A stretch of DNA of 64,000 bases from Mycobacterium sp. ST-F2 (GCF_001905655.1 NZ_JMHT01000053.1:46587-110586); one strand, 5' to 3'; counted from the stretch's first letter, positions 42,351 through 51,804 are shown. The notes: generated by a model not told the origin, from the letters alone. Program-made: numbers and translations.

Positions 42351-44267
42351 TCATACCTCGATGCGGGAACCCAGGATGACCGTGCGGTCGGGCGGCAGCT
42401 GGAAATAGGCCGCGGCGTCGGATGTGATGTACGACGTACCGATGAAAAGCCTTGTCCGCCAAGGTGCCATGGAGGGTTCCTTGCCCATCACCAGATCGAC
42501 CTTGGACAGGAAGTAGGTGGCTCCGGCGAGGTCGAGCGGACCCTCGGTGCGGGCCGAGTCCAGCAGCGCCAGCGCGGCCGGCACGTTGGGCCGGTCCATG
42601 TATCCGTACGTCGCGGTGACGTGGATGATGCCGTCGTCGGTATAGCCCAGATCATCGACCGACAAACGGTCGGCATCGGTGACGCGCGGCACCGTCGCCG
42701 TCGTCAGGGACAGCACCACCACGTGCTCGTGCAGCATCCGGTTGTACTTGACGTTGGCGCGCATGGCCAGTGGCGCGGTCTCGATGCCGCGATTGAGGAA
42801 CACCGCGGTGCCCGGGACCCGGGTCAGCGGCGGCTCGCTGGAGACGATCGAGTCGACGAACTGGCGCAGCGGGCCCTCGACCTTGTCGCGGGCCCGGGTC
42901 ACCACCACGCGGCCCTCCTGCCACGTGGTCATCACCGTGAACGCGATGAGCCCGATCAGGAGCGGCAGCCAGGCCCCGTGCACCAGCTTGGTCAGGTTGG
43001 CGGCGAGGAACAACAGGTCCACAGTGAGCAGCGGGGCCCCGATCGCGATCACCGACCACAGGGGCCAGTTCCACCTGGCGCGCGCGATGTTGAGGAACAG
43101 CAGCGTGGTGATGGTGATGGTCCCGGTGACCGCCATGCCATAGGCGTAGCCGAGTGCCGCCGAGCTGCGGAAGGCGAACACCAGCGTCAGTACGGCGATC
43201 AGCAGCATGCTGTTGATCCAGGGCACGTAGATCTGGCCCATGGTCGACGCCGATGTGTGCAGGATGCGCAGCCGCGGCAGGTACCCGAGGTGGGCGGCCT
43301 GGGCCGCGACGGAGAACGCTCCGGTGATCACCGCCTGTGACGCGATCACGGTGGCTGCGGTGGCCAGGAGCACCATCGGTAGCCGGCCCCACTCGGGTGT
43401 CAGGAGGAAGAACGGGGCGTCGTGAACCGTGGGGTTCTGCAGCAGCAGCGCGCCCTGACCGAAATAGCTCAGCATGCATGCCGGGAAGACCAGCAGCAGC
43501 CAGGCGAACGTGATCGGCTTGCGGCCGAAATGGCCCATGTCGGCGTAGAGGGCCTCGGCGCCCGTTACCGACAGCACGACGGCGGCCAGCGCGAAGAATG
43601 CGATGTGGAAATGCCCCGCCATGAAGCCCAGCGCGTACATCGGGTTCAGCGCGCGCAGGATCTCGGGCTCCCTGGTGATCCCGCTGACGCCGCACGCGCC
43701 GATCACCGTGAACCACAGGATCATCACCGGGCCGAAGAACTTGCCGACGACCGCGGTGCCGTGGCGTTGCACGCTGAACAGGGCGATGATGATCACCGCG
43801 GTGATCGGCACCACCCAGTCGGCGAGGCCGGGGTCGAGGGTTTTCGCACCTTCTACGGCGGACAGCACCGAGATGGCCGGGGTGATCATCGAGTCACCGA
43901 AAAACAGTGCGGCACCGAGAATTCCGAGCGCTGCCAGGAACGCCGCGGTGCGCTTACCGAGCTTGTTCGACGACCGTTTCACCAGGGTGATCAGCGCCAT
44001 GACGCCGCCCTCGCCGTCGTTGTCGGCCCGCATCACCAGGCTGACGTAGGTGATGGTGACGATCAGCATCACCGACCAGAACACCAGGGAGACGACGCCG
44101 TAGATGTTGTCTCGGCTGATCGGCACCGGATGCGGGTCATCGGGATTGAACAGCGTCTGCATGGTGTAGATCGGGCTTGTCCCGATGTCACCGAAAACGA
44201 CGCCCAGCGCGCTGACGGCCAGGCCCACTCCCAGCCCATGCCGACCGGTGTCGGGGTGTGTGCCCAC
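42351..44267 (-). CDS. kup: Kup potassium transporter
   Basis: A 638-residue K+/H+ symporter with ~12 transmembrane helices. The N-terminal family motif FGDIGTSPIYT is near residues 22-32, and helix-rich segments run to about residue 460. The soluble C-terminal ~150 residues end in an IEV tail. GTG 44267 is chosen because AAGGAGG lies 8 bases upstream (minus strand). It is not a sulfur gene; it interrupts the sulfur cluster between cysK and che1. Confidence 0.93.
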   Translation of the reverse strand: MGTHPDTGRHGLGVGLAVSALGVVFGDIGTSPIYTMQTLFNPDDPHPVPISRDNIYGVVSLVFWSVMLIVTITYVSLVMRADNDGEGGVMALITLVKRSSNKLGKRTAAFLAALGILGAALFFGDSMITPAISVLSAVEGAKTLDPGLADWVVPITAVIIIALFSVQRHGTAVVGKFFGPVMILWFTVIGACGVSGITREPEILRALNPMYALGFMAGHFHIAFFALAAVVLSVTGAEALYADMGHFGRKPITFAWLLLVFPACMLSYFGQGALLLQNPTVHDAPFFLLTPEWGRLPMVLLATAATVIASQAVITGAFSVAAQAAHLGYLPRLRILHTSASTMGQIYVPWINSMLLIAVLTLVFAFRSSAALGYAYGMAVTGTITITTLLFLNIARARWNWPLWSVIAIGAPLLTVDLLFLAANLTKLVHGAWLPLLIGLIAFTVMTTWQEGRVVVTRARDKVEGPLRQFVDSIVSSEPPLTRVPGTAVFLNRGIETAPLAMRANVKYNRMLHEHVVVLSLTTATVPRVTDADRLSVDDLGYTDDGIIHVTATYGYMDRPNVPAALALLDSARTEGPLDLAGATYFLSKVDLVMGKEPSMAPWRTRLFIGTSYITSDAAAYFQLPPDRTVILGSRIEV

Positions 44268-44569
44268 GCGCGGTGCCTCCTTGGTCCGGATCGTTGGTCG
44301 ACGATCCGGATGGTAGGCGAGTTGGGCGCCGGACGCGGTCAGGTTCGCAGCGCGGGGGATGCCGGGTTGCGTCGGTTGACGCGGCGGCACATCAGCAGGA
44401 CGGCTGCCGGCAGCGCCAGCATGGACAGCAATTGCAGCAGGTCAGACATCGGCGGTCCCGGACATTCGCATGAACCCGAGTCAACCGGCACCGGTGTTCC
44501 GGTGCCACGATCCATACGGAATCCATACGGCGAGCGCCCCGGTCTTGCCGGGATTCAGATGGCCTCGGG
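44268..44569. other. Intergenic region between kup and che1
   Basis: Holds the hairpin at 44487-44506 and a direct repeat of ATCCATACGG at about 44510-44529. A possible minus-strand ORF from ATG 44449 has a short hydrophobic start (SDLLQLLSMLALPAAVLLM) but runs into kup in another frame, and I do not call it. Confidence 0.4.
44487..44506. terminator. Hairpin after che1
   Basis: GGCACCGG and CCGGTGCC arms with a TGTT loop, about 65 bases beyond the che1 stop on the minus strand. Confidence 0.5.
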
Positions 44570-45283
44570 TTACGCGGCGGCGCGCGCGGCGACGACGGCG
44601 TCGAAGCGGTCCAGCACGGTGTCGGCGACGAGTCGGTGCGAGCCCAGCGGCTGCGCCATCGGAATCCGGTGTGCCGCGGCGAATTCGGCGACGCGGTCGG
44701 TGATCCGGCCGTGGGCCAGGAACCATGGCGCGATGATCAGCCGCGTCGCGCCCTGATCGAGCAACAGGGCGGTGGCTTCGGCCAGGTTGGCCTGCGGGCC
44801 GGTGGCGAAGGCCGTCGTCGCCTGCCAGTGGGTACCCGCGACCAGTCCGGTGGCGACCGTACCGGTGCGCTCATTGGCGGCCGCCGACGACGACCCTACG
44901 GCCGTCACCAGGACGCCGACGCCCGAGTCCAGCCGGGATACGCCGGCGTGCGTGAGCCGTTGGCCCAGAACATGAATGAGCCGGTCGTCCTCGCCGAGAA
45001 CCGGCGCCAGTTTGATGGCCTGCCGGACCGCCGGATTCGCGTCGGCGATCATCTCCGGGATGTCGACGCGGGCGTGATAGGCGTCGGCCAACAGCAGCGG
45101 TACCACCACACCGCCCGCGGGCGAATCGGCCAGCACATCGCGCAGATTCGGCGAATTCTGCTCACAGAACGCCACTTTGACGTCGACGTCGCGCCGCAGG
45201 GCAGCCACCGTTCGAGCCACCTCGCGGGCGTTGGCCGCGGACCGCGGGTCGGCACTGCCGTGCGCGGTGAGGATCAGTTGCAC
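44570..45283 (-). CDS. che1: Sirohydrochlorin ferrochelatase-like protein
   Basis: A 237-residue CbiX-type chelatase that inserts iron into sirohydrochlorin to make siroheme, the cofactor of the sulfite reductase upstream. The metal-binding His is in LILTAHGSADPRS at the N-terminus, and a second conserved His-bearing segment is LLLADAYHARVDIP near residue 75. An internal symmetry (APWFLAHGRITDRV near 190) gives a two-domain fused chelatase. It starts at GTG 45283, 7 bases after cysH. In M. tuberculosis the order sirA-cysH-che1 is the same. Confidence 0.88.
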   Translation of the reverse strand: MQLILTAHGSADPRSAANAREVARTVAALRRDVDVKVAFCEQNSPNLRDVLADSPAGGVVVPLLLADAYHARVDIPEMIADANPAVRQAIKLAPVLGEDDRLIHVLGQRLTHAGVSRLDSGVGVLVTAVGSSSAAANERTGTVATGLVAGTHWQATTAFATGPQANLAEATALLLDQGATRLIIAPWFLAHGRITDRVAEFAAAHRIPMAQPLGSHRLVADTVLDRFDAVVAARAAA

Positions 45284-45290
45284 AGGAATC

Positions 45291-46004
45291 TCAGGACGCG
45301 TGCAGACCGCACTCGGTCTTGGCCAGACCGGCCCAGCGACCGCTGCGGGGGTCAGCACCTTCGGCAGGCTTCTGGGTGCACGGGGCACAGCCGATGGACG
45401 GATAGCCTTCCTCCACAAGCGGATTCACCAGAATGCCGTTGGCTTCGATGTACGCCTGCATGTCTTCGTCGCTCCACGCGGCGATCGGGTTGATCTTCAC
45501 CAGACCGAACGCCTCGTCGAAACTGATCAGCGGCGCGTTGGCGCGCGTCGGCGCCTCCACCCGGCGGATGCCCGTCACCCACGCCGAGTAGCCCTTGAGC
45601 GCCTTGGACAGCGGCTGCACCTTGCGCAGGTTGCAGCACTGCGCCGCATCCCGCGCGAACAGGTCCTTGCCGAGGAGCTGATCCTGCTCGGCGACGGTGT
45701 GCTCGGGCGTCACGTTCACCACGTGCACGCCATAGACGGCCTCGACGGCGTCGCGGGTGCCGATGGTCTCGGCGAAGTGGTAGCCGGTGTCCAGGAACAG
45801 GACGTCGACGCCGGGACGGACCTTGGCCGCCATCTCGACCAGGACGGCATCTTGCATGTTGGACGCCACGACGTACCGGCCGGAGAAATTCTCCTCGACC
45901 CAGCGCAGCAGTTCCTCAGCAGTGGCGTCGGCCAGTTCGGCAGCGCCGCGCTCGGCCAGTTCCCGTAGGTCAGCTTCCGATACGTCTGTCATGTCAGCGG
46001 TCAC
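45291..46004 (-). CDS. cysH: Adenylylsulfate (APS) reductase
   Basis: A 237-residue enzyme that reduces APS to sulfite with thioredoxin. The iron-sulfur and catalytic cysteines are present: the CC pair in AAQCCNLRKVQP, the C-x2-C in SIGCAPCTQKP, and the catalytic Cys in ECGLHAS at the C-terminus. The cluster ligands mark it as an APS rather than PAPS reductase. GTG 46004 overlaps the sirA stop by 4 bases (GTGA), supporting this start over the in-frame ATG at 45992. Confidence 0.94.
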   Translation of the reverse strand: MTADMTDVSEADLRELAERGAAELADATAEELLRWVEENFSGRYVVASNMQDAVLVEMAAKVRPGVDVLFLDTGYHFAETIGTRDAVEAVYGVHVVNVTPEHTVAEQDQLLGKDLFARDAAQCCNLRKVQPLSKALKGYSAWVTGIRRVEAPTRANAPLISFDEAFGLVKINPIAAWSDEDMQAYIEANGILVNPLVEEGYPSIGCAPCTQKPAEGADPRSGRWAGLAKTECGLHAS

Positions 46005-47665
46005 CTCAAGTCAGCTTCGTCGGCCCGAACGGCCCATTGGGCGAAACGCTCTCCGGCCTCCCTTTGTTTCGCGAAGTTGCGCACGACACGGTCGATGTAG
46101 TCACCGAGCTCGGTGGCCAGCACCTTGTGCTGGCGCAGCTTGCGTCCGAAGCCGCTGTCCAGGCCCAGGCTGCCGCCCAGGTGCACCTGGAAACCCTCCT
46201 CGGGACCGTTGCCGTCGTCGATCATCTGGCCCTTGAAGCCGATGTCGGCGATCTGGATTCGCGCGCACGAGTTGGGGCAGCCGTTGAGGTTGATGGTGAC
46301 CGGCACGTCCAGCTGCGAGTTCAGGTCGGCGAGCCGCTGCTCGAGCTCCGGGACCAGCGTCTGCGCCCGGACCCGGGTCTCGGCGAACGAGAGCTTGCAG
46401 TACTCGATACCGGTGCAGGCCATGAGGTTCTTGCGCCAGTGCGACGGCCGGGTCTGCAGGCCCAGCGCGTCCAGGCCGGCGACGAGTTCCTCGACCTTGT
46501 CGTCGGGCACGTCGAGGATGACCAGCTTCTGGTAGGGGGTCAGGCGGATCCGATCGGAGCCGGCGGCCGCGGCCAGGTCGGCGACCTTGGTCAGGATGGT
46601 GCCCGACGAGCGGCCGGCGATGGCTGCGACGCCGACGGCGTTCAGGCCGTTCTTGAGCTTCTGCACACCGACGTGATCGATGGTGTGCGGCACCTGCTCG
46701 GGCGCCGGGCCGTCGATGAGCTTGCGGCCGAGGTATTCGGTCTCGAGAACTTCGCGGAACTTCTCGACGCCCCAGTCCTTGATCAGGAACTTCAGGCGGG
46801 CCTTGGACCGCAGGCGGCGGTAGCCGTAGTCGCGGAAGACCTTGGTGATGCCTTCCCAGACGTCGGGCACCTCGGCCAGCGGCACCCAGGCGCCGAGGCG
46901 CTGGGCCAGCATCGGGTTGGTGGACAGGCCGCCGCCGACCCAGACGTCCAGACCGGGGCCGTGCTCGGGGTGGTTGACGCCGATGAAGGCGATGTCGTTG
47001 ATCTCGTGCGCGACGTCCTGCAGACCCGAGATGGCGGTCTTGTACTTGCGCGGCAGGTTCGAGAACTCGGGGTTGCCGACGTAGCGTTTGACGATCTCGT
47101 CGACGGCCCAGCTCGGGTCGAGCACCTCGTTGAGGGCCTCGCCCGACAGCGGGCCGCCGAGCACGACGCGCGGGCAGTCGCCGCAGGCCTCGGTGGTCTG
47201 CAGGCCGACCGATTCGAGGCGACGCCAGATCTCCGGCACGTCCTCGACGCGGATCCAGTGGTACTGGATGTTCTCGCGGTCGGTGATGTCGGCGCTGTCG
47301 CGCGCGAACTCGACCGAGATCTCGCCGATGGTCCGCAGCGCGGCACTGGTCAGGGCCCCGCCGTCGCAGCGCACCCGCATCATGAAGTAGGGGGCCTCCA
47401 GCAGGTCGGCGTTGTCGTCGCCGGTGTAGGTGCCGTCGTAGCCCTGCTCGCGCTGGGTGTACAGACCCATCCAACGGTAGCGCCCGCGCAGATCGTCCTT
47501 GCTGATCGACTCGAAGCCCTGCTTGGAGTGGACGTCGATGATGCGCTGCCGCACGTTGAGGGCGTCGTCCTCCTGCTTGAACACCTCGTTGGGGTTCAGC
47601 GGTTCACGATTGCCCAATGCCCACTGGCCTTCGTCGCGGGTCTTGGCGGGTTTTGCTGTTGTCAC
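46001..47665 (-). CDS. sirA: Ferredoxin-dependent sulfite reductase
   Basis: A 554-residue siroheme enzyme (Rv2391, also called NirA) that reduces sulfite to sulfide with six electrons. The 4Fe-4S/siroheme cysteines are in ACTGIEYCKLSFAETR and NLNGCPNSCARIQ. The first duplicated ferredoxin-like half includes TEACGDCPRV; its Cys and the Tyr in the N-terminal GLYTQREQGYDG are the pair reported to cross-link in the mycobacterial enzyme. GTG 47665 is the start. It begins the sirA-cysH-che1 operon behind a Cys leader peptide at 47789. Confidence 0.94.
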   Translation of the reverse strand: MTTAKPAKTRDEGQWALGNREPLNPNEVFKQEDDALNVRQRIIDVHSKQGFESISKDDLRGRYRWMGLYTQREQGYDGTYTGDDNADLLEAPYFMMRVRCDGGALTSAALRTIGEISVEFARDSADITDRENIQYHWIRVEDVPEIWRRLESVGLQTTEACGDCPRVVLGGPLSGEALNEVLDPSWAVDEIVKRYVGNPEFSNLPRKYKTAISGLQDVAHEINDIAFIGVNHPEHGPGLDVWVGGGLSTNPMLAQRLGAWVPLAEVPDVWEGITKVFRDYGYRRLRSKARLKFLIKDWGVEKFREVLETEYLGRKLIDGPAPEQVPHTIDHVGVQKLKNGLNAVGVAAIAGRSSGTILTKVADLAAAAGSDRIRLTPYQKLVILDVPDDKVEELVAGLDALGLQTRPSHWRKNLMACTGIEYCKLSFAETRVRAQTLVPELEQRLADLNSQLDVPVTINLNGCPNSCARIQIADIGFKGQMIDDGNGPEEGFQVHLGGSLGLDSGFGRKLRQHKVLATELGDYIDRVVRNFAKQREAGERFAQWAVRADEADLR

Positions 47666-47788
47666 TGGGGGGTTTCCTTCGCGCAAGAGCAGGCGTTGGA
47701 TCACGCGTACGCCGGGGGCTGTCCGGCACTGCCGATCCTGTGCCGGCTGAAAGATCTGGTTGTCAGAGCTGAGGCATCAAGGCGGGCA

Positions 47789-47842
47789 TCAAGGCAGACA
47801 GCAACAGCTGCATACGCGCTTGAAGTCGACATGCCGCCGCAT
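47789..47842 (-). CDS. Cys-rich leader peptide upstream of sirA
   Basis: A 17-residue ORF, MRRHVDFKRVCSCCCLP, with four Cys in five codons near its end. It lies 123 bases before the sirA start. It fits the mycobacterial polycysteine attenuator class. GCTGTTG within the Cys codons (plus-strand positions 47802-47808) is complementary to CAACAGC (47655-47661), which lies just inside the sirA start. No clear -10 is seen at the leaderless spacing. Confidence 0.75.
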   Translation of the reverse strand: MRRHVDFKRVCSCCCLP

Positions 47843-48007
47843 TACCAATGCGGAACCGAGGGTGCGGTTGAGGCTGGCGGACACCCGGCCATTCTGCCAC
47901 GAACAGGACATTCGGCCTAACCGGGCCAGGTTCGAAATCATCGCGAGCAAAAAGGTGCCCCTGCCACGCACATCGCTCGCCAATCGCACGATGGGACACT
48001 GGTTGCC

Positions 48008-49150
48008 ATGACCGACGCCCAAACCAGCGCTACCGGGCCGTTCGGCATCTACATTCACGTGCCGTTCTGTGCCACCCGCTGCGGCTATTGCGACTTCAAC
48101 ACCTATACCGCCAGTGAGCTGGGCGGGGCCAGTCCCGAGGGCTGGCTCAGCGCGCTGCGCACCGAGCTGGCGATGGCCGGGGCCCAGGTCGAGCTGCCGG
48201 TCGACACGGTGTTCGTCGGCGGCGGTACCCCGTCCCTGCTGGGTGGTTCGGGGCTGCGGGCCGTGCTCGACGCGGTGCGGGACAATTTCCGCCTCAGCCC
48301 CGGCGCCGAGGTGACCACCGAGTCCAATCCGGAGTCGACGTCGCCCGAGTTCTTCACCGAGTTGCTGGACGCCGGCTACACGCGGGTCTCCCTGGGCATG
48401 CAGTCGACGGCGCCACACGTGCTGGCGGCACTCGACCGGACCCATTCGGCCGGCCGCGCGCCGGCAGCTGCGCGGGAGGCACTGGCGGCCGGGTTCGCGC
48501 ACGTCAACCTCGACCTCATCTACGGCACGCCGGGGGAGTCCGACGACGATCTGCGCCGGTCGGCCGATGCCGCGATCGAGGCCGGCGTCGACCACGTCTC
48601 GGCGTATGCGCTGATCGTCGAGGACGGCACCGCGCTGGCCCGCAAGGTCAGGCGTGGCGAGATCCCCGCCCCCGACGACGACGTGCTCGCGACCCGCTAC
48701 GAGCTGTTGGACACGCACCTGAGCCGGGCCGGGCTGGACTGGTACGAGGTGTCGAACTGGAGCCGTCCCGGTGGTGAATGCCGGCACAATCTCGGCTACT
48801 GGGACGGCGGCCAGTGGTGGGGTGCCGGACCGGGAGCGCACGGGTACGTCGGGGTGCGGCGGTGGTGGAATGTCAAGCACCCCAACGCTTATGCCGAGGC
48901 GCTGGCCGGCGGCCGGCTCCCCGTCGCGGACTTCGAGGAGCTCGACGACGCCACCCGGCACATCGAGGACGTGATGTTGCGGTTGCGGCTGCGCTCCGGG
49001 CTGCCGGTTGCCGTGCTGACCCCGGCGGAACGCGACCGGGCTCAGGGGGCCGTGGCTGACGGCCTGGTGACAGTCAGCGAAGACCGGCTGGTGTTGACCG
49101 ATCCGGGTCGCCTGCTGGCGGACGCCGTGGTACGCGCAGTTCTGGACTGA
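48008..49150 (+). CDS. hemW: HemW-like radical SAM heme chaperone
   Basis: A 380-residue radical SAM protein annotated as HemN/HemW (Rv2388c type). The cluster motif C-x3-C-x2-C is in VPFCATRCGYCDFNTYT near residues 20-36, followed by the GGGTPSLL SAM-binding segment. HemW proteins pass heme rather than oxidise coproporphyrinogen; the length and lack of the HemN N-terminal arm fit HemW. It follows a ~165-base gap with no feature seen. Confidence 0.88.
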   Translation: MTDAQTSATGPFGIYIHVPFCATRCGYCDFNTYTASELGGASPEGWLSALRTELAMAGAQVELPVDTVFVGGGTPSLLGGSGLRAVLDAVRDNFRLSPGAEVTTESNPESTSPEFFTELLDAGYTRVSLGMQSTAPHVLAALDRTHSAGRAPAAAREALAAGFAHVNLDLIYGTPGESDDDLRRSADAAIEAGVDHVSAYALIVEDGTALARKVRRGEIPAPDDDVLATRYELLDTHLSRAGLDWYEVSNWSRPGGECRHNLGYWDGGQWWGAGPGAHGYVGVRRWWNVKHPNAYAEALAGGRLPVADFEELDDATRHIEDVMLRLRLRSGLPVAVLTPAERDRAQGAVADGLVTVSEDRLVLTDPGRLLADAVVRAVLD

Positions 49151-49620
49151 GGTTTGTGCTCTTGCGTCACATGTGCCTCACAAGTTGAAATACGCACTAC
49201 CCGTTGATGATTGGCGTTGTTTCATGTCGTCCGAACGGGTGATGGTGGATTCGGTGCCAAATCGTAATATGGCTCGTACGCCTCTGATCGAGGCATCTGT
49301 TGAGCGGAGATCCAAAGGGGTCTGACTTGGAGAACAGCTAACTCGACGAAGTGCTGACAGCACTCAAATTCACTCTGTCGATTCTCGGCGGCGCGCAGTT
49401 GTGCTCGACCGAAGCTGATCGATAGCTCTTCGTTACCGGCGGACCGCCCAGTCGATGAGTCTGCCTGTCCCGACGCCGTCATGCGTCCCGACCCGGTCAG
49501 CGGTGGGTCTGAACCGCTCACCAGTGGACGGCAGTGCTGCCTGTGTCGGTGCTCCCTGTGTGGCGCGTAGGTCTTACCGCGCGTCAAAAAGCTTGTATGT
49601 CAACGGTTTTGGAGTATCTC
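49151..49620. other. Long intergenic region, nothing firm seen
   Basis: This stretch is visibly richer in A/T than its neighbours. A 33-codon ORF from ATG 49223 has no ribosome binding site, and its sequence matches nothing I recognise. TTGGAG at 49608-49613 serves as the ribosome binding site of the next gene. No hairpin or repeat stood out. Confidence 0.4.
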
Positions 49621-49911
49621 ATGAACAAGAAGGTCGCTGGTTTGTTCGGTACCGCAGCCCTGGTCGGGGGCGTGACCGCGGGGATTGTGGTCGCCGGCCC
49701 GGCCTCGGCGGTGCCGTCAGGATGTCAAGGCGGTTGGAGCCCGTGGGGCGGTGGCAGCTATTGCGACGGTCAGACCTACGGCGACGGTAGCTACGACCAC
49801 TGCGCCAACGTGACAGTGCTGGGATTCGGAGGCATGCAGTGCGGCCGTGTGTGCCCGCCCGACCCGGCGAACCCGGCCATCCCACGTCCTTATGACGGTC
49901 GTCCTTGCTGA
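49621..49911 (+). CDS. Small secreted cysteine-rich protein
   Basis: A 96-residue protein with a Sec signal peptide: MNKKVAGL, a hydrophobic stretch, then a probable cleavage after AGPASA near residue 30. The mature ~66 residues contain six Cys and the pattern CDGQTYGDGSYDHC, seen in small exported mycobacterial proteins. TTGGAG lies 7 bases upstream. The function is unknown. The next gene overlaps its end by 7 bases. Confidence 0.75.
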   Translation: MNKKVAGLFGTAALVGGVTAGIVVAGPASAVPSGCQGGWSPWGGGSYCDGQTYGDGSYDHCANVTVLGFGGMQCGRVCPPDPANPAIPRPYDGRPC

Positions 49912-50363
49912 CTGGCCGGCACGTCCGCCGAGGAACCGTCGCAGTCCTGCTGATCCTGCCGCTCGTGGCCGCGGGTGCGTCACCCGGTGGCCTGCCGAGA
50001 GTGGTGCGGGTGGTGACCGGCGAAGCGCAGCCGGCTGACCGGATGGGCAGGTCAGACGAGGATCAGATTCGGGACACGCTGCGGGCGATCTCGGACTCGT
50101 ACAACCGGCAGGACGTCAGGAGTGCGCAGCTGCTGTTGTGCGCGCCGGCCCGGTCGCAATGGAACGCAGGCTTGGAGCGCGTCTGGATGCGGTTCCGACG
50201 CGACCACGGCGTCATGCAGTTCACGGTCGACTCGGTTCTGGTGCGCGGCACGCAGGCCGATGTCAGCGGAACTCAGATGTATGCGAATGATGCTGTGCCC
50301 AAACCATTTACGGCCAAGTTCGGTCGTGGTCCGCATGGCTGGAGGATGTGCTCGAGCACCTAG
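49905..50363 (+). CDS. Exported or membrane-anchored hypothetical protein
   Basis: A 152-residue protein with an N-terminal hydrophobic segment (RRGTVAVLLILPLVAAGASP) and a globular part (EDQIRDTLRAISDSYNRQDV onward) of the NTF2-like, DUF4878-type pattern. It corresponds to Rv2390c-type genes upstream of mbtI. The start at TTG 49905 overlaps the upstream gene by 7 bases; a later start is possible. No lipobox is evident. Confidence 0.65.
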   Translation: MLTGRHVRRGTVAVLLILPLVAAGASPGGLPRVVRVVTGEAQPADRMGRSDEDQIRDTLRAISDSYNRQDVRSAQLLLCAPARSQWNAGLERVWMRFRRDHGVMQFTVDSVLVRGTQADVSGTQMYANDAVPKPFTAKFGRGPHGWRMCSST

Positions 50364-50436
50364 TCGCGGTGGTACATGTCGGGCGTGGTGAACCGGCGTC
50401 GAAAGCGGTCGTCCGGGGGTACGTGGGCAATTATTC

Positions 50437-50455
50437 TGAGGTTAGGCTAAATTAA
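50437..50455 (+). promoter_or_regulatory. IdeR (iron) box before mbtI
   Basis: TGAGGTTAGGCTAAATTAA matches the IdeR consensus TTAGGTTAGGCTAACCTAA at 16 of 19 positions. It ends 5 bases before GTG 50461. IdeR with iron would repress mbtI. Confidence 0.85.
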
Positions 50456-50460
50456 CTTCT

Positions 50461-51804
50461 GTGACCGCTGAAGCCACCGAAACGGCCTCCGAGACGCGTA
50501 TCGCGTTGCCATCCGACATTGCTCCGGCCGATCTGGTCGCGTATCTCGCGGCTGAAATCCCGGAGCGCTCCGGCGTCGATTACGTCGGTTACGAGCATGC
50601 GGGTGAGTCGGCGCTGGCCATCGGCGTGCGCACCGCCATCGAACTCGACAGCGACGAGCTGCGGATCATCGACGCGGGCGGCGTCGTCGCCCGTCAGGAG
50701 TGGAGCGGCCGGCCCGGTGAGGTGCTCGGCGACGCCGTCGACCGACTGCTGCTGGAGACCGATCGGCTGTTCGGTTGGGTCGCTTTCGAATTCGGGGCCT
50801 ACCGGTTCGGGTTGCAGCAGCGTCTGCCCGCGGGGACCCCGCTGGCGCGGGTGTTCAGTGCGCACACCCAGGTCGTGGTCACCGACGGAGAGGTTCGTGT
50901 CTCGGGCGACGGGGACGTCGTGGTGGAGGCGCTGGAACGGGTGCTGCAGAACGGGATTCCGGCGGCCGGCGTCATTCGTGCCGTCGATGTGAGCGTCGAC
51001 GGCAGCGACTACCGGTCTCGGGTTGCCGCTGCGGTCGGCGAGATCGTTGCCGGCGACTATCAGAAGGTGATTCTGTCGCGACGGTTCGAGGTGCCGTTCG
51101 CGGTGGACTTCCCGGCGACGTACCGGGTGGGCCGGGCCAACAACACCCCGGTGCGGTCGTTTCTGTTGCGGCTGGGCGGGATTCGCGCCCTCGGCTTCAG
51201 CCCGGAGCTGGTGGCCGCCGTCCGCGCCGACGGCACCGTGGTCACCGAGCCGTTGGCCGGAACCCGCGCCTTCGGCCGCGGCGTCGATCACGACCGCGCG
51301 GCCCGTGATGACCTGGAATCGAACTCCAAAGAGATTGTCGAGCACGCGATTTCGGTGCGCAGCTCGCAACAGGAGATCGCCGAGGTGGCCAAGCCGGGCA
51401 CCACGGTGGTGAGTGACTTCATGACGGTGCGCGAGCGCGGCAGCGTGCAGCACCTGGGCTCGACGGTGTCCGGGGAGCTGTCGGAGCACATGAACCGGAT
51501 GGATGCGCTGGAGGCGCTGTTCCCGGCGGTGACCGCCTCCGGCATTCCCAAGGCCGAGAGCGTCGAGGCCATCCTGCGGCTGGACGAGGCACCGCGTGGA
51601 CTGTATTCGGGCGCGGTCGTGATGTTCAGCGCCGACGGTGGCATGGATGCGGCGCTGACGCTGCGCTCGGCCTACGAGGCCGACGGCCACACCTGGCTGC
51701 GCGCCGGTGCCGGGATCATCGCCGAGTCGACTCCGGAACGCGAGTTCGAGGAGACCTGCGAGAAGCTGACGACGCTCGCGCCCTATCTGGTGCCGCGTCG
51801 CTGA
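50461..51804 (+). CDS. mbtI: Salicylate synthase MbtI
   Basis: A 447-residue chorismate-using enzyme that makes salicylate, the aryl cap of mycobactin. Active-site blocks are DYQKVILSRRF, the magnesium-binding Glu in EIVEHAISV near residue 295, and VRERGSVQHLGSTVSGEL. GTG 50461 lies directly behind the IdeR box. It is separated from the rest of the mycobactin genes by four genes. Confidence 0.94.
   Translation: MTAEATETASETRIALPSDIAPADLVAYLAAEIPERSGVDYVGYEHAGESALAIGVRTAIELDSDELRIIDAGGVVARQEWSGRPGEVLGDAVDRLLLETDRLFGWVAFEFGAYRFGLQQRLPAGTPLARVFSAHTQVVVTDGEVRVSGDGDVVVEALERVLQNGIPAAGVIRAVDVSVDGSDYRSRVAAAVGEIVAGDYQKVILSRRFEVPFAVDFPATYRVGRANNTPVRSFLLRLGGIRALGFSPELVAAVRADGTVVTEPLAGTRAFGRGVDHDRAARDDLESNSKEIVEHAISVRSSQQEIAEVAKPGTTVVSDFMTVRERGSVQHLGSTVSGELSEHMNRMDALEALFPAVTASGIPKAESVEAILRLDEAPRGLYSGAVVMFSADGGMDAALTLRSAYEADGHTWLRAGAGIIAESTPEREFEETCEKLTTLAPYLVPRR

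Noticed and set aside
44194..44449. Small minus-strand ORF with a hydrophobic start upstream of kup
   Set aside because: No ribosome binding site or -10 was seen, and it runs far into kup in a different frame.
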